A DNA stretch of 37,534 nt from NCBI GenBank assembly GCA_025201705.1, contig MU616836.1:1-37534 (forward strand), in the 5' to 3' direction. Of the stretch, positions 1 through 10,219 are shown piece by piece. Within the stretch, counting starts at the first letter, position 1; every line of letters starts with the position of its first letter. Origin of the DNA: Dissophora ornata. Taxonomy: Eukaryota; Mortierellomycota; Mortierellomycetes; Mortierellales; Mortierellaceae. The notes beneath the pieces are model-generated. The model saw only the letters and a program-made list of their open reading frames with translations, did not search any database and had not been told where the DNA came from. The translations under genes were made by a program, and so were the position numbers.

Positions 1-530
1 TTCGTGTTCGATTATCATAGTGACAATAAGATCTCGCGAGAGGTAAGGGTTTCAGCCAGATCTGTCCAATGATGCTTGCTGTACCGTCGTTCAGGTCGCC
101 GCAATAAAACTGCCACTGACTCCCATCTCTCGTCTTCCTGTTTACCGCTTTTAGGAATTCGCGATGATGATCACTGCCTAGACTTCGCACAGCAAGATTA
201 GCCTCGAAGTGATGCATCAATGCGTCACAGCTACTATACCAATCATAGACAACTGTACACTAGCCCCAATAAATGATACACAAATAATCGTATGACGCAC
301 GAGCCTCCTACTCTCTCTCTGTCATCACTGCACGGAGGTCCTCGCAACGTTCAGAATCTGTTGTTGGGTGTTACTTCTAAATATAGCAGTCTTCTATGTT
401 GGCTCTATTATTGTGTTGGAAGCTATCGATCTTCACTGCCTCCTCATCTGTGTATTGTCCTGCGGCTGTGGGTATACAGTTTATCCAAGAAGGAGTCCTT
501 GTCGTCCTCGGTCGCTCTTGCTCTCGGTTT
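1..530. other. Left-edge intergenic stretch
   Basis: No convincing coding region, RNA gene or repeat is visible here on either strand. The short open frames lack homology that I recognise and overlap one another in different frames. The right part lies directly downstream of the carrier gene's stop codon (minus strand) and should contain its 3' UTR and polyadenylation signals. A gene belonging to the sequence left of the window cannot be excluded. Confidence 0.5.
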
Positions 531-1888
531 TTAGTACAGGTCTAGCCGCTCAAAGAGCGCCTTGACTTGCTCCATGAACACGAACGTAAAGATCGTGTGA
601 GGTCTACGCAAGCGACCACAAAAAGGTGAGACAGTTAAGAAAGGCCATGTAAAGACAGGCAATGGGTAAACATAAAACCTATTTCTCGATCTTCTCGACA
701 GCTCTTTTTCTCAAGGTTTGTGATCCTCAATCTCCCGAATTGTGACAGAATATTGTAACTTTCCCAGTCTCATTTGCGCCCAGTGGGGTTCCCCAGATTT
801 GCTGCCCCAAAAGCTTACCCGATGCGGAGATAGTGGGCAGTGAATCCCTTGTACAGCGCCTTGACACCCTCTGCTTTGATCGTCTTGACCGCACAGTCGA
901 GAGGGCTCTTGTACAGCATGCCTCCACGTCCAGTCAGAGGATCCGGCGCCTGGTTGTACATTCTCGTCGAGATGATGTCAAAGGGGTTCATGACAATGCA
1001 CAAGAAGAATCCAGAGATCAAGCTGCTTAGGCCGTGGCAGAGCGCTCCGTTTTCCAATCCGCCGACATTGATCATCTTTCGTTTCACCTCGTCGTACAAT
1101 GGCAGTTGCACAGCCGATCCCGCACCAGTTCTCATCATCGACGCATCCACGCCTCTGTACACGCCACGAAGACCTTCGGTCTTGTAGATGTGTCTTAAAG
1201 CGTCAAACGTGTGTCTGTAATAATGTTGATGTCCAACTCTCGACGCCTCATGAGACGAATAAGATTGTAACCGGGTCTTGACCAGGAACAAGGGCGAGGC
1301 CAGCGCAGCTGAGAGCACGCCTCCTGTTCCTCCAGCGGCGATGTTGACAAAGTTGTTGTTCTTGTTAGGATCTGTCTTCATGAGCGAGTGGATTGAGTGT
1401 TTGATAGGATCGTACAGTCCCAATCGAGTGCCGTTCATCATAATCTGGTACATGTAGGCACATCCCAGTCCGCGCTGCAATCCACGAATGCCCTCGTGCT
1501 TCGCAATGTGAGCAAACGCCTGTGCAAAATTGGTGTAGATCCTAGTTGTTCCTGGTGCCTGACGCATCAACTCTCCCTGAAGCTGAAGCCTTGTTTTGAT
1601 GACCTAATAACAGCATTGATAAATAAACACATACCCATCCATTTGTGTCGAGTTAGTCTTTCTATTATCAGCGAGGGAACAACCTCAGTCAGCCACGAGC
1701 ACTGCGCATACCTCGGCTGGGTTGGTGATAGTAACAGCTCCGCAAGCAGCGATTCCTCCAGCGAGGAAGCCCAAGAGCGCGGATGGTTTCCTGACGGTGG
1801 TTACAGGTGTCGCAGGGGCGACCGCGACCACTGGAAGGGCACTAATGGCCATTGATGTTGGCGAATCCTGCAGAGATGAGTTCGGCAT
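531..1888 (-). CDS. OAC1: Mitochondrial oxaloacetate/sulfate-type carrier (SLC25A34/35, Oac1-like)
   Basis: Three exons join in frame: 1712-1888, 819-1603 and 531-603, giving 344 residues. Introns begin GTATGC and GTAAGC; their acceptors are TTATTAG and TTGCGTAG. The protein has the threefold mitochondrial carrier repeat. Its three signature motifs read PAEVIK, PLFLVK and PFDIIS. The hydrophobic residue replacing the acidic one in repeat 2, together with 'QLQGEL' and 'GLQRGLG.AYMYQIM', is typical of the Oac1/SLC25A34/35 branch. By family it should exchange oxaloacetate, sulfate or related dicarboxylates across the inner mitochondrial membrane; substrate is inferred. The last exon is only 73 nt and encodes the expected GPHT..TFVFMEQ tail, so a model without it would stop early at an intron codon. 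The chosen ATG precedes a Ser/Ala/Val/Pro-rich N-terminus and the first transmembrane helix. Length matches the family, and nothing looks broken. Confidence 0.93.
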
Positions 1889-2722
1889 TCTGATCAGATG
1901 ATGGGGAGGAGGCTAGAGCGTGGGAGGAAAAACGACGGGGAGAGGGGAGAGTGAGAAGAATTTGTCAAGAACACAGAAAAGCGAGTGAAGAATGGGGGGA
2001 GGAAATGAGAGGAGGGCAGTGAGGAGGCAGGGAGCGAGGCAGTGCGTTGAGGCCATTGAAGTCAGGGCTGCTGAAATCAAGGTTGGACAGCCGTAATTCG
2101 CTGACATCGTTTGGTCAGCGGGGGAATGAATCATCCGTCTCATCAGAGCGCTCCTTATGCAATTGCTGGACAGAGTTCATGCAGTTACAGAGGGCGTGAC
2201 TGACTGGTTCACGGCCATCTAGGCACGAACGCGACTCCTTGCCATTGCACTCGATAGTCTGTGTTTGTCTTGCCGCGCTGTCAACGCCAGTCATGGCCTG
2301 CTCAACATCGGTTTAGCCATCCCAATGGCCAACTGCTTCCCTGTGGATTACTGCCAGACTTGACTCAGCCTTCGTTGCAGGTCATTTTCCCTTATTGGAG
2401 GGGATCTTCTCAGGACTGCAGCAGTGCCCCGTCGTGATTTTCAAAACGGTTATTCTTCCTCCTCTTCATTCCAAACGCCGAGCCATACATGTGTCAGTCT
2501 ACGTTCTACATACGAAAAGAACAAGAGCCATGGTTGCCATGGCGACCATGAGCAACCAGAGGCACTTCAATTTATTCTTGTGCAACAAACAAGAGACATT
2601 TGGCCTGACCAACTGGTGGGACACTCCGTGATTGCAAATTCCCACAGGGAGTCTCTCTGATACGGATATTGCAGTGTGATTTACGTTGATTTGTAAGTAT
2701 AGTCAATCAGGGCCTCAGAATC
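1889..2722. other. Intergenic region upstream of the carrier gene
   Basis: The first ~250 nt (minus-strand sense) are pyrimidine-rich and probably hold the carrier's promoter and 5' UTR. On the plus strand at about 2424-2660 there is an open frame with a Ser-rich, coding-like composition, but it has no recognisable domain, no clear splice context and no family resemblance, so I do not call it a gene. No RNA gene or repeat was seen. Confidence 0.4.
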
Positions 2723-3405
2723 TCAAAACTTGGGCATACTGTTTTGTGAGATGTTGACCTTGCGTACTCGGCACCTCCGAGTTCCTGTATTGAGCAAGAT
2801 AAGTAGGGAAGACAATTTCAGGTAGACAGTTGACTCAGCCGATCTAGATTGATGACGTTGAACCCGTGCATTTAGTGTACGCCATTTCCAAGACTGCATC
2901 GACCTTGTGTTTTCGGAGCCAGTCTTGTTCAAATGCCGGGATCGGGATCGAGCAGAATATTATCTATGGCATCCGCAATGTTCAACCCACGCCCACAGAT
3001 GACGAAATCAGATGACCCCGTCGTCTTGTCATCGAATGCGAATTTGATTCCCTATCCATTGCGACAACAGCGCCTTGCTCTCTGGTAACCAAAAGTCTGC
3101 AAATCGTAATTGCAGGCGCACTGATCCATGACCTGAGGTCTGTCACTGGGCGAATCTACGTCTGCATCTGGATCAGGGTCGGGAAAACCAGCTAAAGAGG
3201 CGTTAGCCTCGTTGCATCAGATGTGATCTGGCAGAACCATTGTTGCGGACGTGCATATACTGAGTGCAGCACTCAGCACGTGGATGTTATCTTGGTAATC
3301 GTTAATGGCGCTGAGATCTAGACCAGAGAACACTTTGGTCTGGTGGCAAGAAAAGGCGCAAACGCAGAGATGTGTCAAAACCTGAGTTTGCATGAGAAGC
3401 GGCAA
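2723..3405 (-). pseudogene. Probable decayed gene for a small Cys-rich (secreted-like) protein
   Basis: One minus-strand frame stays coding-like over about 160 codons although it is crossed by stops: TGA at 3217-3219, TAG at 3052-3054 and TGA at 2929-2931. Its pieces carry Cys clusters ('CVCAFSC', 'CACNYD', 'RRCC'), an Asp/Pro-rich spacer and 'FVICGRGLNIADAIDNILL'. Just before the last stop the coding-like signal moves to another frame ('FEQDWLRKHKVDAVLEMAY'), as after a small indel, and runs on to a stop near 2844 and beyond. I do not recognise the family. The interruptions could partly be introns, but I found no good GT/AG pairs at the stops, so decay is the simpler reading. An extracellular location is a guess from the Cys content and from a hydrophobic start in another frame near 3514. 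Confidence 0.38.
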
Positions 3406-3579
3406 AGATAAACTTATGCCGCGGAGCGGGCTCCAATGAAATAAAGCCTAAAGCAACGACGTAAACGACGCTTTTGGTGTAGAGTAGCACAAGGGCAGTG
3501 AGTTGCACAGCCATCTTGTTTTTCCTCGGTTGGCGGTTGTTTTGTTCTTGCCCAAATCTTGTTTTTTGGTGTTTTGGGC

Positions 3580-3618
3580 AAACAGGACAAACAGGACAAA
3601 CAGGACAAACAGGACAAA
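3580..3618. repeat. Short tandem repeat, 9-bp unit AAACAGGAC, four copies
   Basis: The unit AAACAGGAC occurs four times head to tail without mismatch and ends in a partial fifth copy. It is in non-coding sequence as far as I can tell. A 9-bp unit keeps any reading frame (it would encode Asn-Arg-Thr on the plus strand), but no surrounding gene is supported. This is likely a replication-slippage microsatellite whose copy number may vary between strains. Confidence 0.9.
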
Positions 3619-5331
3619 GAGCATGTCAACATATGCACAATGCCTCTGGAAATCCTGCAAATGCAATGGCGTAACTCTGTATGACTACGATAAGCCCTTG
3701 ATCGTCCCGGATCTAGATCGCGGGAAGGCCTTTTGAGATGTAAAGGTGTATCAGAGTACCCTGCCATTTTTCGTTTCAGAATGCTGGAAAAACCACCGCC
3801 ACTGTTTTTTTTTTTCTTTTCATTTTGCTCAGGGTAACCACAGTCGCGGCACTCAATTTTTTTTACTTTGTGAATTTACCCATGGAGGTCGCAACTCTTG
3901 AAGTGGATTCTGCAAGGGCGGACATGGCCCATTGCAAAAAATAAAGAAGAGAACGGCTGTGCCGATCATTTTTAGCAATGTACCTTTTTTGCGGGAAAAT
4001 GCGCGGAAAACGTCCCTGAGTAGCGTTTTGGCCGCCAGACCCGCTGCTCAAAGCTCACCGCAAAAATACTCTTTGAAAGGATGGGGACCATTGTCATTTG
4101 TTTATTTAAAGGTGGAGTATATTGTTACCTCCTTACTCTATGTCGTCAATATGAATATCCATGGTCCGACGAGATAAAGGCGTCAGTTATATATCCGCTA
4201 ATTCATTCGATCGATGAGTGGATCGAGGGCAGTCTCTTCGTGAAATGAGATATGCGCTGAGAAATAAAAAGGAGGCGTTGTGAATGGTACCGTGCATGAC
4301 ATGGTTTAGAATAGCGAGATTGACATAGACTATTACACGTACAATAGTACAAGTCATTTAAACTGACTTGTTGAGACTCAGATTGACCCTCCAACCGGTA
4401 CTTCGGTCTTGGAGCACAACGAGCTAGCTCCACATCTTCCATGACCCACAACATTCCGCAAGGAAACAACGGTCGAGATAGACTTGATATCTTTCTCTTA
4501 CACATGTCCTATTTCATATGGAGCGTTATCAACACTGAAACGCTAGAAATCGAAGATGACGACAGAGGGGTAAAGATGCCGGTATAATCAAGGTGTGGCG
4601 GTGGATGAAAATGTCCGCCTTATTGGTGCTGCCTCTCAATGTGAGAGGAAGAGAAACCCTATGAAACAGGGACATTGAAGGGTAATAATTTGGATGCACC
4701 AAGGATCAATGGGGATGGGCCACTTTTTTCCGTTTGAAATAAAAAGGGGGCCACATCCATTGGCCGTCTGCGCGCCCTCCTTTCTGTCCTCTTCTTTTGT
4801 CACTCTCGCACCGCGCCCCATCGCCCTCTACTCACGTGTGCCTCTGCCGGATCATCACGAAAAAAGAAAATCGGCAGCGACTCAATATTTCTCTCTTTGT
4901 CGCTCCATCTCACTATCGTCTCTTCAATCAAACTTCTGGAGGCCAAAAGGGTATATTGACAAGTGCTGCCTTTTTCTTCCATTCCTCGGGTAACATTTGT
5001 TTGGTCCGTTCAGTTCTTCCTTTTCCATCGTGACCGAGGGACGGTAGCACCTCGTTGTTATTGTGTATTTATATCTTTGATCTGGCTTGCGCCGTCACTC
5101 CCTGCTCAAGTCCATAAAAATAAGGCTGGCTTGCTCACGCACGTCCATCATTTTCCTTATCCCCCCTCTTCTTTTTATTTTGTATCATCTCGCTCTTTTA
5201 CTTCTCTCTCTACTTCTTCTCCCTCCCCCCCCCCTCTCTCTCTTCACCTCATCACTTCCCTTGCAGCCATTCAGACGTATATCCATCCATCCTTTGCTTA
5301 CTTTTTAGTTGACACCCGTACTTTGGCAGCA
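3619..5331. other. Long intergenic region and leader of the membrane-protein gene
   Basis: No gene is supported between the tandem repeat and the start at 5332. Small open frames on both strands (for example minus 4203-4505) have no recognisable domain. From about 5150 to 5270 the plus strand is strongly pyrimidine-rich (runs of C and CT), as is common in fungal 5' UTRs and core promoters, which supports transcription toward the gene at 5332. The downstream frame is open back to at least 4963, so part of this leader could be translated (see findings). Confidence 0.5.
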
Positions 5332-6567
5332 ATGGCTTCTACATTACCTAGTGTGGCCCCTACCACCGATATCCCTCACACGACCGTAACCTCTCCATCA
5401 CCCACAACGACCGACACAACCACCACAACCACCACAATCACCACTACAACACCACCACCCCAATCTTCTTCTCCGTCCTCCCCACCAACATCACCTTCTA
5501 CACCCAGCACCAGCGATAACCCTAGCCCTAGCCCCTCCCCTACCTCGGATCCAGGAACCGGAGGAGGAGGTGGCAGTAAATCCCCAAGCAAAACGAGCAA
5601 GTCGGCCACGAAAACGAGCTCTGGCAATAGCCCATCACAGCTCCCTGGAGGAACCGGAAGTGGTGATGGTGGAACAGGCAGCGGCGGCACCGGGATCGAT
5701 GGTTCGGGTAATTCGACATCGAGCGATTCGACCAATGGTGGCGGGTCCAAATCTTTGATTGGACCAATTATTGGAGGCATTGCCGCTGTATTGGTAGTCG
5801 CGTTCCTGGTTGGCGTGTTCGTGATGCGGTATCGGAAGAAGAATAAGGAGCGACAGCGTCGACTGGATATTTTGTTTGACTCAAATGGGCAGGGCCAGGA
5901 TCAAGTTCAAGCTTTGGGCCTGGGTGGTGCTGACGGTGGTGCTGGCCCGAATGCCAGCAGTGGTAAGCCTAGAGCGAGTTCAATCCATAGCTCTGGGGCA
6001 AGACCGTCGACACATCTGGAGATGGCCGCGATCGGCGGTGGCGGAGCTGCTTTAGCCGGTGCAGCCGCCATGCATCACAACAACGACGGATACCAGTACG
6101 ATTACCAACAAGGTTATAACAACCATGTCCCCTACGGTGGATACCAGGACCAGTACGAACAATATGATCAGTATGATCCATATTACCAGCAACCTGCGCA
6201 GCCTCTACCGTCATCGCAGTCAGGGGCACAACTCCCTCCGGTAGGGTACTACTCAGAGTCGCCTAATTTGGCATATTCGCAATCAGCGCAACAACAACAG
6301 CAACAACATTTGTCATATGGAACAGGGTCGCCGTCAGTGGCACAATCCTCAGTAGCCTCGCCGCAAATTTCATACCCGCCGCCTCCACCAGCCACAGGGG
6401 CATCGCCGCTAACCCCACCACATCAACAGGCAACGACAACAGGAGGCACGCCTGGAGAGACATATGACAGGTTTAACAAGATCGAGGCTCGGGACTATGC
6501 AAACACACAGTCGCCTGCGCGCAACCCACAAATCATTACGGAGGACAATGTCAAGGTGTCTTTGTAA
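5332..6567 (+). CDS. Ser/Thr-rich single-pass membrane protein with Tyr/Gln-rich tail
   Basis: A single exon encodes 411 residues. Residues 1-90 are extremely rich in Ser, Thr and Pro, as in heavily O-glycosylated fungal surface stalks; 75-140 are Gly/Ser-rich. One transmembrane helix lies at about 142-164 and is followed by a basic stop-transfer patch (RYRKKNKERQRR). The C-terminal ~240 residues are low complexity with Gly/Ala, a Tyr/Gln/Asp stretch, and Gln and Pro runs. This layout resembles cell-wall sensors of the Mid2/Wsc kind and many uncharacterised fungal membrane proteins. There is no Cys-rich WSC domain. The ATG at 5332 has a purine at -3 (GCAGCAATGG) and follows a CT-rich leader. 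From this start no classical signal peptide is visible, so topology is inferred from the Ser/Thr-rich side and the positive-inside patch. An upstream in-frame ATG at 4963 is discussed in the findings. Confidence 0.75.
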   Translation: MASTLPSVAPTTDIPHTTVTSPSPTTTDTTTTTTTITTTTPPPQSSSPSSPPTSPSTPSTSDNPSPSPSPTSDPGTGGGGGSKSPSKTSKSATKTSSGNSPSQLPGGTGSGDGGTGSGGTGIDGSGNSTSSDSTNGGGSKSLIGPIIGGIAAVLVVAFLVGVFVMRYRKKNKERQRRLDILFDSNGQGQDQVQALGLGGADGGAGPNASSGKPRASSIHSSGARPSTHLEMAAIGGGGAALAGAAAMHHNNDGYQYDYQQGYNNHVPYGGYQDQYEQYDQYDPYYQQPAQPLPSSQSGAQLPPVGYYSESPNLAYSQSAQQQQQQHLSYGTGSPSVAQSSVASPQISYPPPPPATGASPLTPPHQQATTTGGTPGETYDRFNKIEARDYANTQSPARNPQIITEDNVKVSL

Positions 6568-7284
6568 AACCCCCCCCCACAACGAGGTGGCGATAATGAG
6601 GAAGTGCATGTGGTGGACTGGTTCAAAGTCAACGATAAGGCGGGAAGTTGTTGGAGTCTAGGGTTCGTTTCTAACGCACTGAGGTTAATTGAAGTCGTCA
6701 TGATGAAACAGCAGGATATCATGTTGTGGCATGTTGGACAACGCGAAAACGGTTCCACAACGCCTCTGATGGACCGTGCCTTTCAACTTTCTTTTTGTTT
6801 TTCCCCTTGCTACGAAAAGCTCTCAGATTTTCGGTTTGTTTTGATTTCCAAATTCACGTCAGCCTCATTTCCCAAAGCTGACCCTCGTCCGCCTTGTTCT
6901 GGAAGGCACCTTTTGGATCTTTTGCCCAAAAAGCAATTTTATATATACATACTTCCTTTCTACAATAACATTACAGTGTAATATTAGAAACCGTCCCATC
7001 GTTTTGTTGTCTCAAGTCATCATGTTATTGTCTGCGCTTTCTGTGTATCCACGTGCGGGTAAAACTCACATGCCAATGCTTCAAATATCAACACGAATGA
7101 ACTTCACAGCGCTCGTTGCTCGACAACGGAGGAGCTGAAGACAATAGAGATTAAACTATATGGTCTTTTGATCCAATGACGACGGGAACACATGGCTATT
7201 TCTTGTTTCTCGGGTTGTTGGGGCCTCCAAGATCAAAAGTCAGCATATCGAGAGAAGTAGGCTGTGTCCATCAAACCTCCCCGA
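6568..7284. other. Intergenic, 3' side of the membrane-protein gene
   Basis: The stop codon is followed by a run of nine C residues and then AT-rich sequence with ATATATACAT near 6940-6950, compatible with a fungal 3' end region. No RNA gene or repeat is seen. Minus-strand positions 7196-7261 contain a short coding-like stretch ending in TAG at 7196-7198, which may be a second exon of the micro-ORF at 7285-7401. Confidence 0.4.
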
Positions 7285-7401
7285 CTAATCAATAGTAGAC
7301 TCGTCGTAGACATAGTTTTCTCGCATATGAAATAAGGCATTATTCAGGTCGGTCGACTTTGCCAGCTGTCCGCTATTCGTGACCTGTAGCGTCTGCGCCA
7401 T
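7285..7401 (-). CDS. Candidate micro-gene, 38-residue ORF (unknown function)
   Basis: On the minus strand an ATG at 7399-7401 directly follows a run of A residues, a strong fungal initiation context. It opens a 38-codon frame ending in TAG at 7285-7287. The peptide begins MAQTLQVTNSGQLAKS, continues with 'DLNNALFHMRENYVYDES' and is soluble and acidic at its C-terminus, with no membrane segment. A second coding-like stretch in another frame at 7196-7261 ends 'LTFDLGGPNNPRNKK' and TAG. A 50-nt intron (7262-7311) would join the two in phase 0 (30 + 21 residues), with a good acceptor (GGACACAG) but a poor GTCTAC donor. I do not recognise the protein. The composition looks more coding than the flanks, but this remains a candidate. 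Confidence 0.35.
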   Translation of the reverse strand: MAQTLQVTNSGQLAKSTDLNNALFHMRENYVYDESTID

Positions 7402-8174
7402 TTTTTTTTTTTACTGAAGAAATCTATCGCGCTCGAGGAACTACGTTTCGCCGAAAGAGATCGCCGAACTCTGATCGGTAAAGAGAGAGATATCGCCCTA
7501 TGTTTTACACGGAGAGAATGAATAGAGAATCTATCTATCTATGCCTGACTAATGAGGGCACTCGACGTCGAAGTGGCCTTAAAATGCTCCTGCGACAAAA
7601 CGAAGTCCTAGTGTATAATTCTAACACTATCTCGAGCGCGATGGAACTCAATAGTCACGACAAAAAAGTCGGCTACGACGAACGGAATAAGACTGTCGAT
7701 GGCGGAATGAGGGTGAAGGGAAGAGGCGGAGGTAAGAGGCTATGAGGCGAAGCAAGAGACATGGGCATGAATAATCGAGACTGCGAATGCGCATGGGCCG
7801 CTCGGGACTAGGAAGAGAGTTGAGGGCGAAGGAGGAATATCAGTAATCTCTCTTTCCTCCCTCTTGTCCCACCTACCCCCGCACCCGCGACTACATCCAT
7901 CAAGAACTGCCTTTATCTTTCTCATATTTCTTTGTCACTATCACTATCTTCTCTTTGTCTCTCGTGTCTGTCTACTTGGACAGAAAACCCCAATTCACCA
8001 ACCACTCATCGGTAATCCACAGTTCGTACCTGGGCCAGTATATTTGAATCAGGGATGCTAAGTCGAGATAGCCGAACATGTGCGATAGATAGTAATAGCC
8101 TATGTTTGATAACAGCTCCCCCATAGAAGCGACAGAGCAAACCGGCGTGCGGTCTTAAATAACAGGAAAGCGTG
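7402..8174. other. Intergenic region left of the WD40 pseudogene
   Basis: No gene is supported. About 7850-7990 is strongly pyrimidine-rich on the plus strand and looks like the core promoter or leader of a plus-strand gene, possibly the relic promoter of the broken WD40 gene downstream. Short open frames on the plus strand (7500-7745) lack any domain. Confidence 0.4.
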
Positions 8175-9222
8175 TTAAAGGTGAGCCACCACTTCTAGGC
8201 GCCTGATGGCGGTAAATGAGTATCGCATATTCTCCAAAAGGTGGTCAGATTGCGTCTGGAAGTGAGGACAAGACAGTGTGCCTATGGGACGTTGAAACTG
8301 GAGCGTGCCGTCACACCTTGAAAGGCCACAAAAAGGCTGTTTTGAGCGTCGCATATTCACAAAATGGAGCTCAAGTCGCATCTGGCAGTGCGGACAAAAG
8401 ACAATACGACTGTGGAATGTTGAGAACGGTGAATGCCACCACACCTTTAGTGGCCCTCGCGACTGGGTTTCGAGCTTCTTATATTTACCAGTTGGAGATC
8501 AGATTGTGTGCGGAAGTGATGACAACCAATTGCGTACCTGAGATGTTAAAACCGGAGAATGCCGCCACACTTTGAGCGGCCATGGACACCAGATTTGGAG
8601 CGTTGTGAGTTCGCCAAACGGAGATCAGATTGCGTCTGGAAGTGAGGACAAGACAGCGCGCCTGTGGGACGTTGAAACTGGAGAATGCCACCACATCTTG
8701 ACCGGCCATAGCGACAGTGTTCGGACTGTTGCCTATTCGCCAAAAGGAGACCAAATTGTGTCTGGCAGCCGGGACAAGACAGCGTGTCTTTGGAACGTAG
8801 AAACTGAAGATCGCGGCCACATTTTAATTGGCCATAGTTACCCTGTTCTGAACGTAGTGTATTCACCGGAAGGTGATCAGATTGCGTCCGGCAGTGCTGA
8901 CAACACAGTGCGACTTTGGGATGTTGAATTGGGCGAGTGTCTGGTGGCGATTGAAAATCATGCAGAAGTCAACAGCATTGCCTGGAAACCAACCTTTGAT
9001 GGCAGCTATCTGGTGGCTAGGTGTTCTGATGGGGTAACTCGACTCTAGCAAGTCATAGAAGACAGAAACGAGTGCTACATACGATTGAACTGGAGATCTC
9101 CGCCAGATGTACTTACTTTACTGGATACATCTATGCAAGACGCGCAAGGACTCAGTCGACTGAATGCACGGCTCTTAAAGCAGCGCGGAGCAGTTGGAGA
9201 ACCAAATTCTACTGTCGGTTGA
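8175..9222 (+). pseudogene. WD40-repeat pseudogene, C-terminal part of a NACHT/WD40 (STAND) type protein
   Basis: Seven WD40 blades can be read, each with the pattern 'GH...V..VAYSP.GDQIASGS.D.T.RLWDVETGEC'. The frame is broken several times. An indel of two bases (or minus one) near 8394-8400 shifts the frame. A TGA at 8539-8541 stands where the blade needs Trp of 'LWDV'. A TAG at 9046-9048 stands at the Trp position of the last blade. Left of 8216 a further degraded blade start is visible. After the TAG the frame stays coding-like for 57 codons, ending 'LLKQRGAVGEP' and TGA at 9220-9222; I recall that tail in NACHT-WD40 proteins of Mortierella-type fungi. No NTPase domain lies upstream, so this is a decayed 3' portion. 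Both internal stops are single-base changes from TGG. High identity between blades suggests recent amplification before decay. Confidence 0.85.
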
Positions 9223-10219
9223 GTTTCAAGGAGGCGAGCTCGCTAAACTCAGGCTGTTATCACCCTGCAGGACATCAACATAGAGATCCCCCTTGGCGTG
9301 ATGAATACGAGTTGAAAAGGGCCAAGAGCATGAACAAGAGGATCTGCCCTGGAAAGACCGGAATTTATTTCCATATCACGGTATCGTGAATGACATACGA
9401 CTCAGCGCCATACACAACCCACAATTTTCATACACATGAATACTGAGTAAAGTCAGTAGATTCCATCGACTTCTCGGAGAGCGGATATTCCTCAGAATAA
9501 AAGTATTCGATTCGACTCTGTGGCTAGAAGAGTACGGGAAAGGATGCTGGCCGCGCCTGTTTTTGTACAATGACATGACTAATAGCAAGCACATTGATCA
9601 CACTTCTCGTAACTACTGCAGCTCAGAACAAGACCGCACTGGCATTTTTGTTATATTCTCTGAGTGGATTGCTGGGGTGGAAAGAAAATCTTGACACAGA
9701 AAGCTCATCCTGCCTACCATGTCAGACCTGTAGCATATTCAGCCGTTCTCCTTCGAATTTGCGCACCCTCCTTGCTTTCAATGTCGCAATAGTGGAAAGG
9801 TCAGCCGATCCTGAACCATAATCAGCCAGCTCGTATTCCGAAGGAAAAGGACCGAGTTCAAGAACAGGGATTGAGACCGAGTTTGGATAGGACCAGCATG
9901 AATTTTTGAGAAAAAGGGGAAGGAGGTGGCGATACAGAGGCATGAGCGCAATCGTAGCCAATGATGTTGAGCAAAGGGGCAAAGGACAAGTAAAGAGGAC
10001 CTCGTAGTGCTCGAGATACCTTTAGAACGGCGGCACCATCCACACCCAATACTAACGTTACCGTGAGCGCCAACGGCGATGTCAACACCAACTCTCGTCT
10101 CTCGTTTTTGAACAAAAATTTCTTCTCTCTGCTCTTTATTGCCAGGTTATCCTACAAGCCCTTACCATCTTGCTCTTCGACCTGGAGCCAACTTTCCATC
10201 GCCGACATTCTCGCCACGA
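9223..10219. other. Intergenic region with unassigned coding-like patches
   Basis: No complete gene can be supported. On the minus strand, roughly 9722-10115 contains coding-like patches in two frames (one ending 'ELADYGSGSADLSTIATL'), without a clear ATG or splice pairs. On the plus strand the frame of the next gene is open from 10112, and CTTTATTGCCAG at 10134-10145 looks like a 3' splice site. An unseen upstream exon of that gene may therefore lie here, but I could not find one with a matching phase. Confidence 0.4.

Noticed and set aside
1397..1855. 152-codon plus-strand open frame
   Set aside because: It is antisense to carrier exons and an intron whose protein is well supported on the other strand.
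2424..2660. Ser-rich plus-strand open frame as a gene
   Set aside because: No domain, no start context and no neighbouring exon; left as unassigned intergenic sequence.
3580..3618. CRISPR-like or regulatory array
   Set aside because: The 9-bp units are contiguous with no spacers, in a eukaryotic genome; it is a simple tandem repeat.
5376..5780. 134-codon minus-strand open frame in the membrane-protein gene
   Set aside because: It is the antisense of a Ser/Thr/Pro/Gly low-complexity region and reads as Pro/Val/Leu runs; no independent support.
9722..10115. Possible minus-strand membrane-protein gene
   Set aside because: Two coding-like frames exist, but there is no ATG, no phase-matching intron and no recognised domain.
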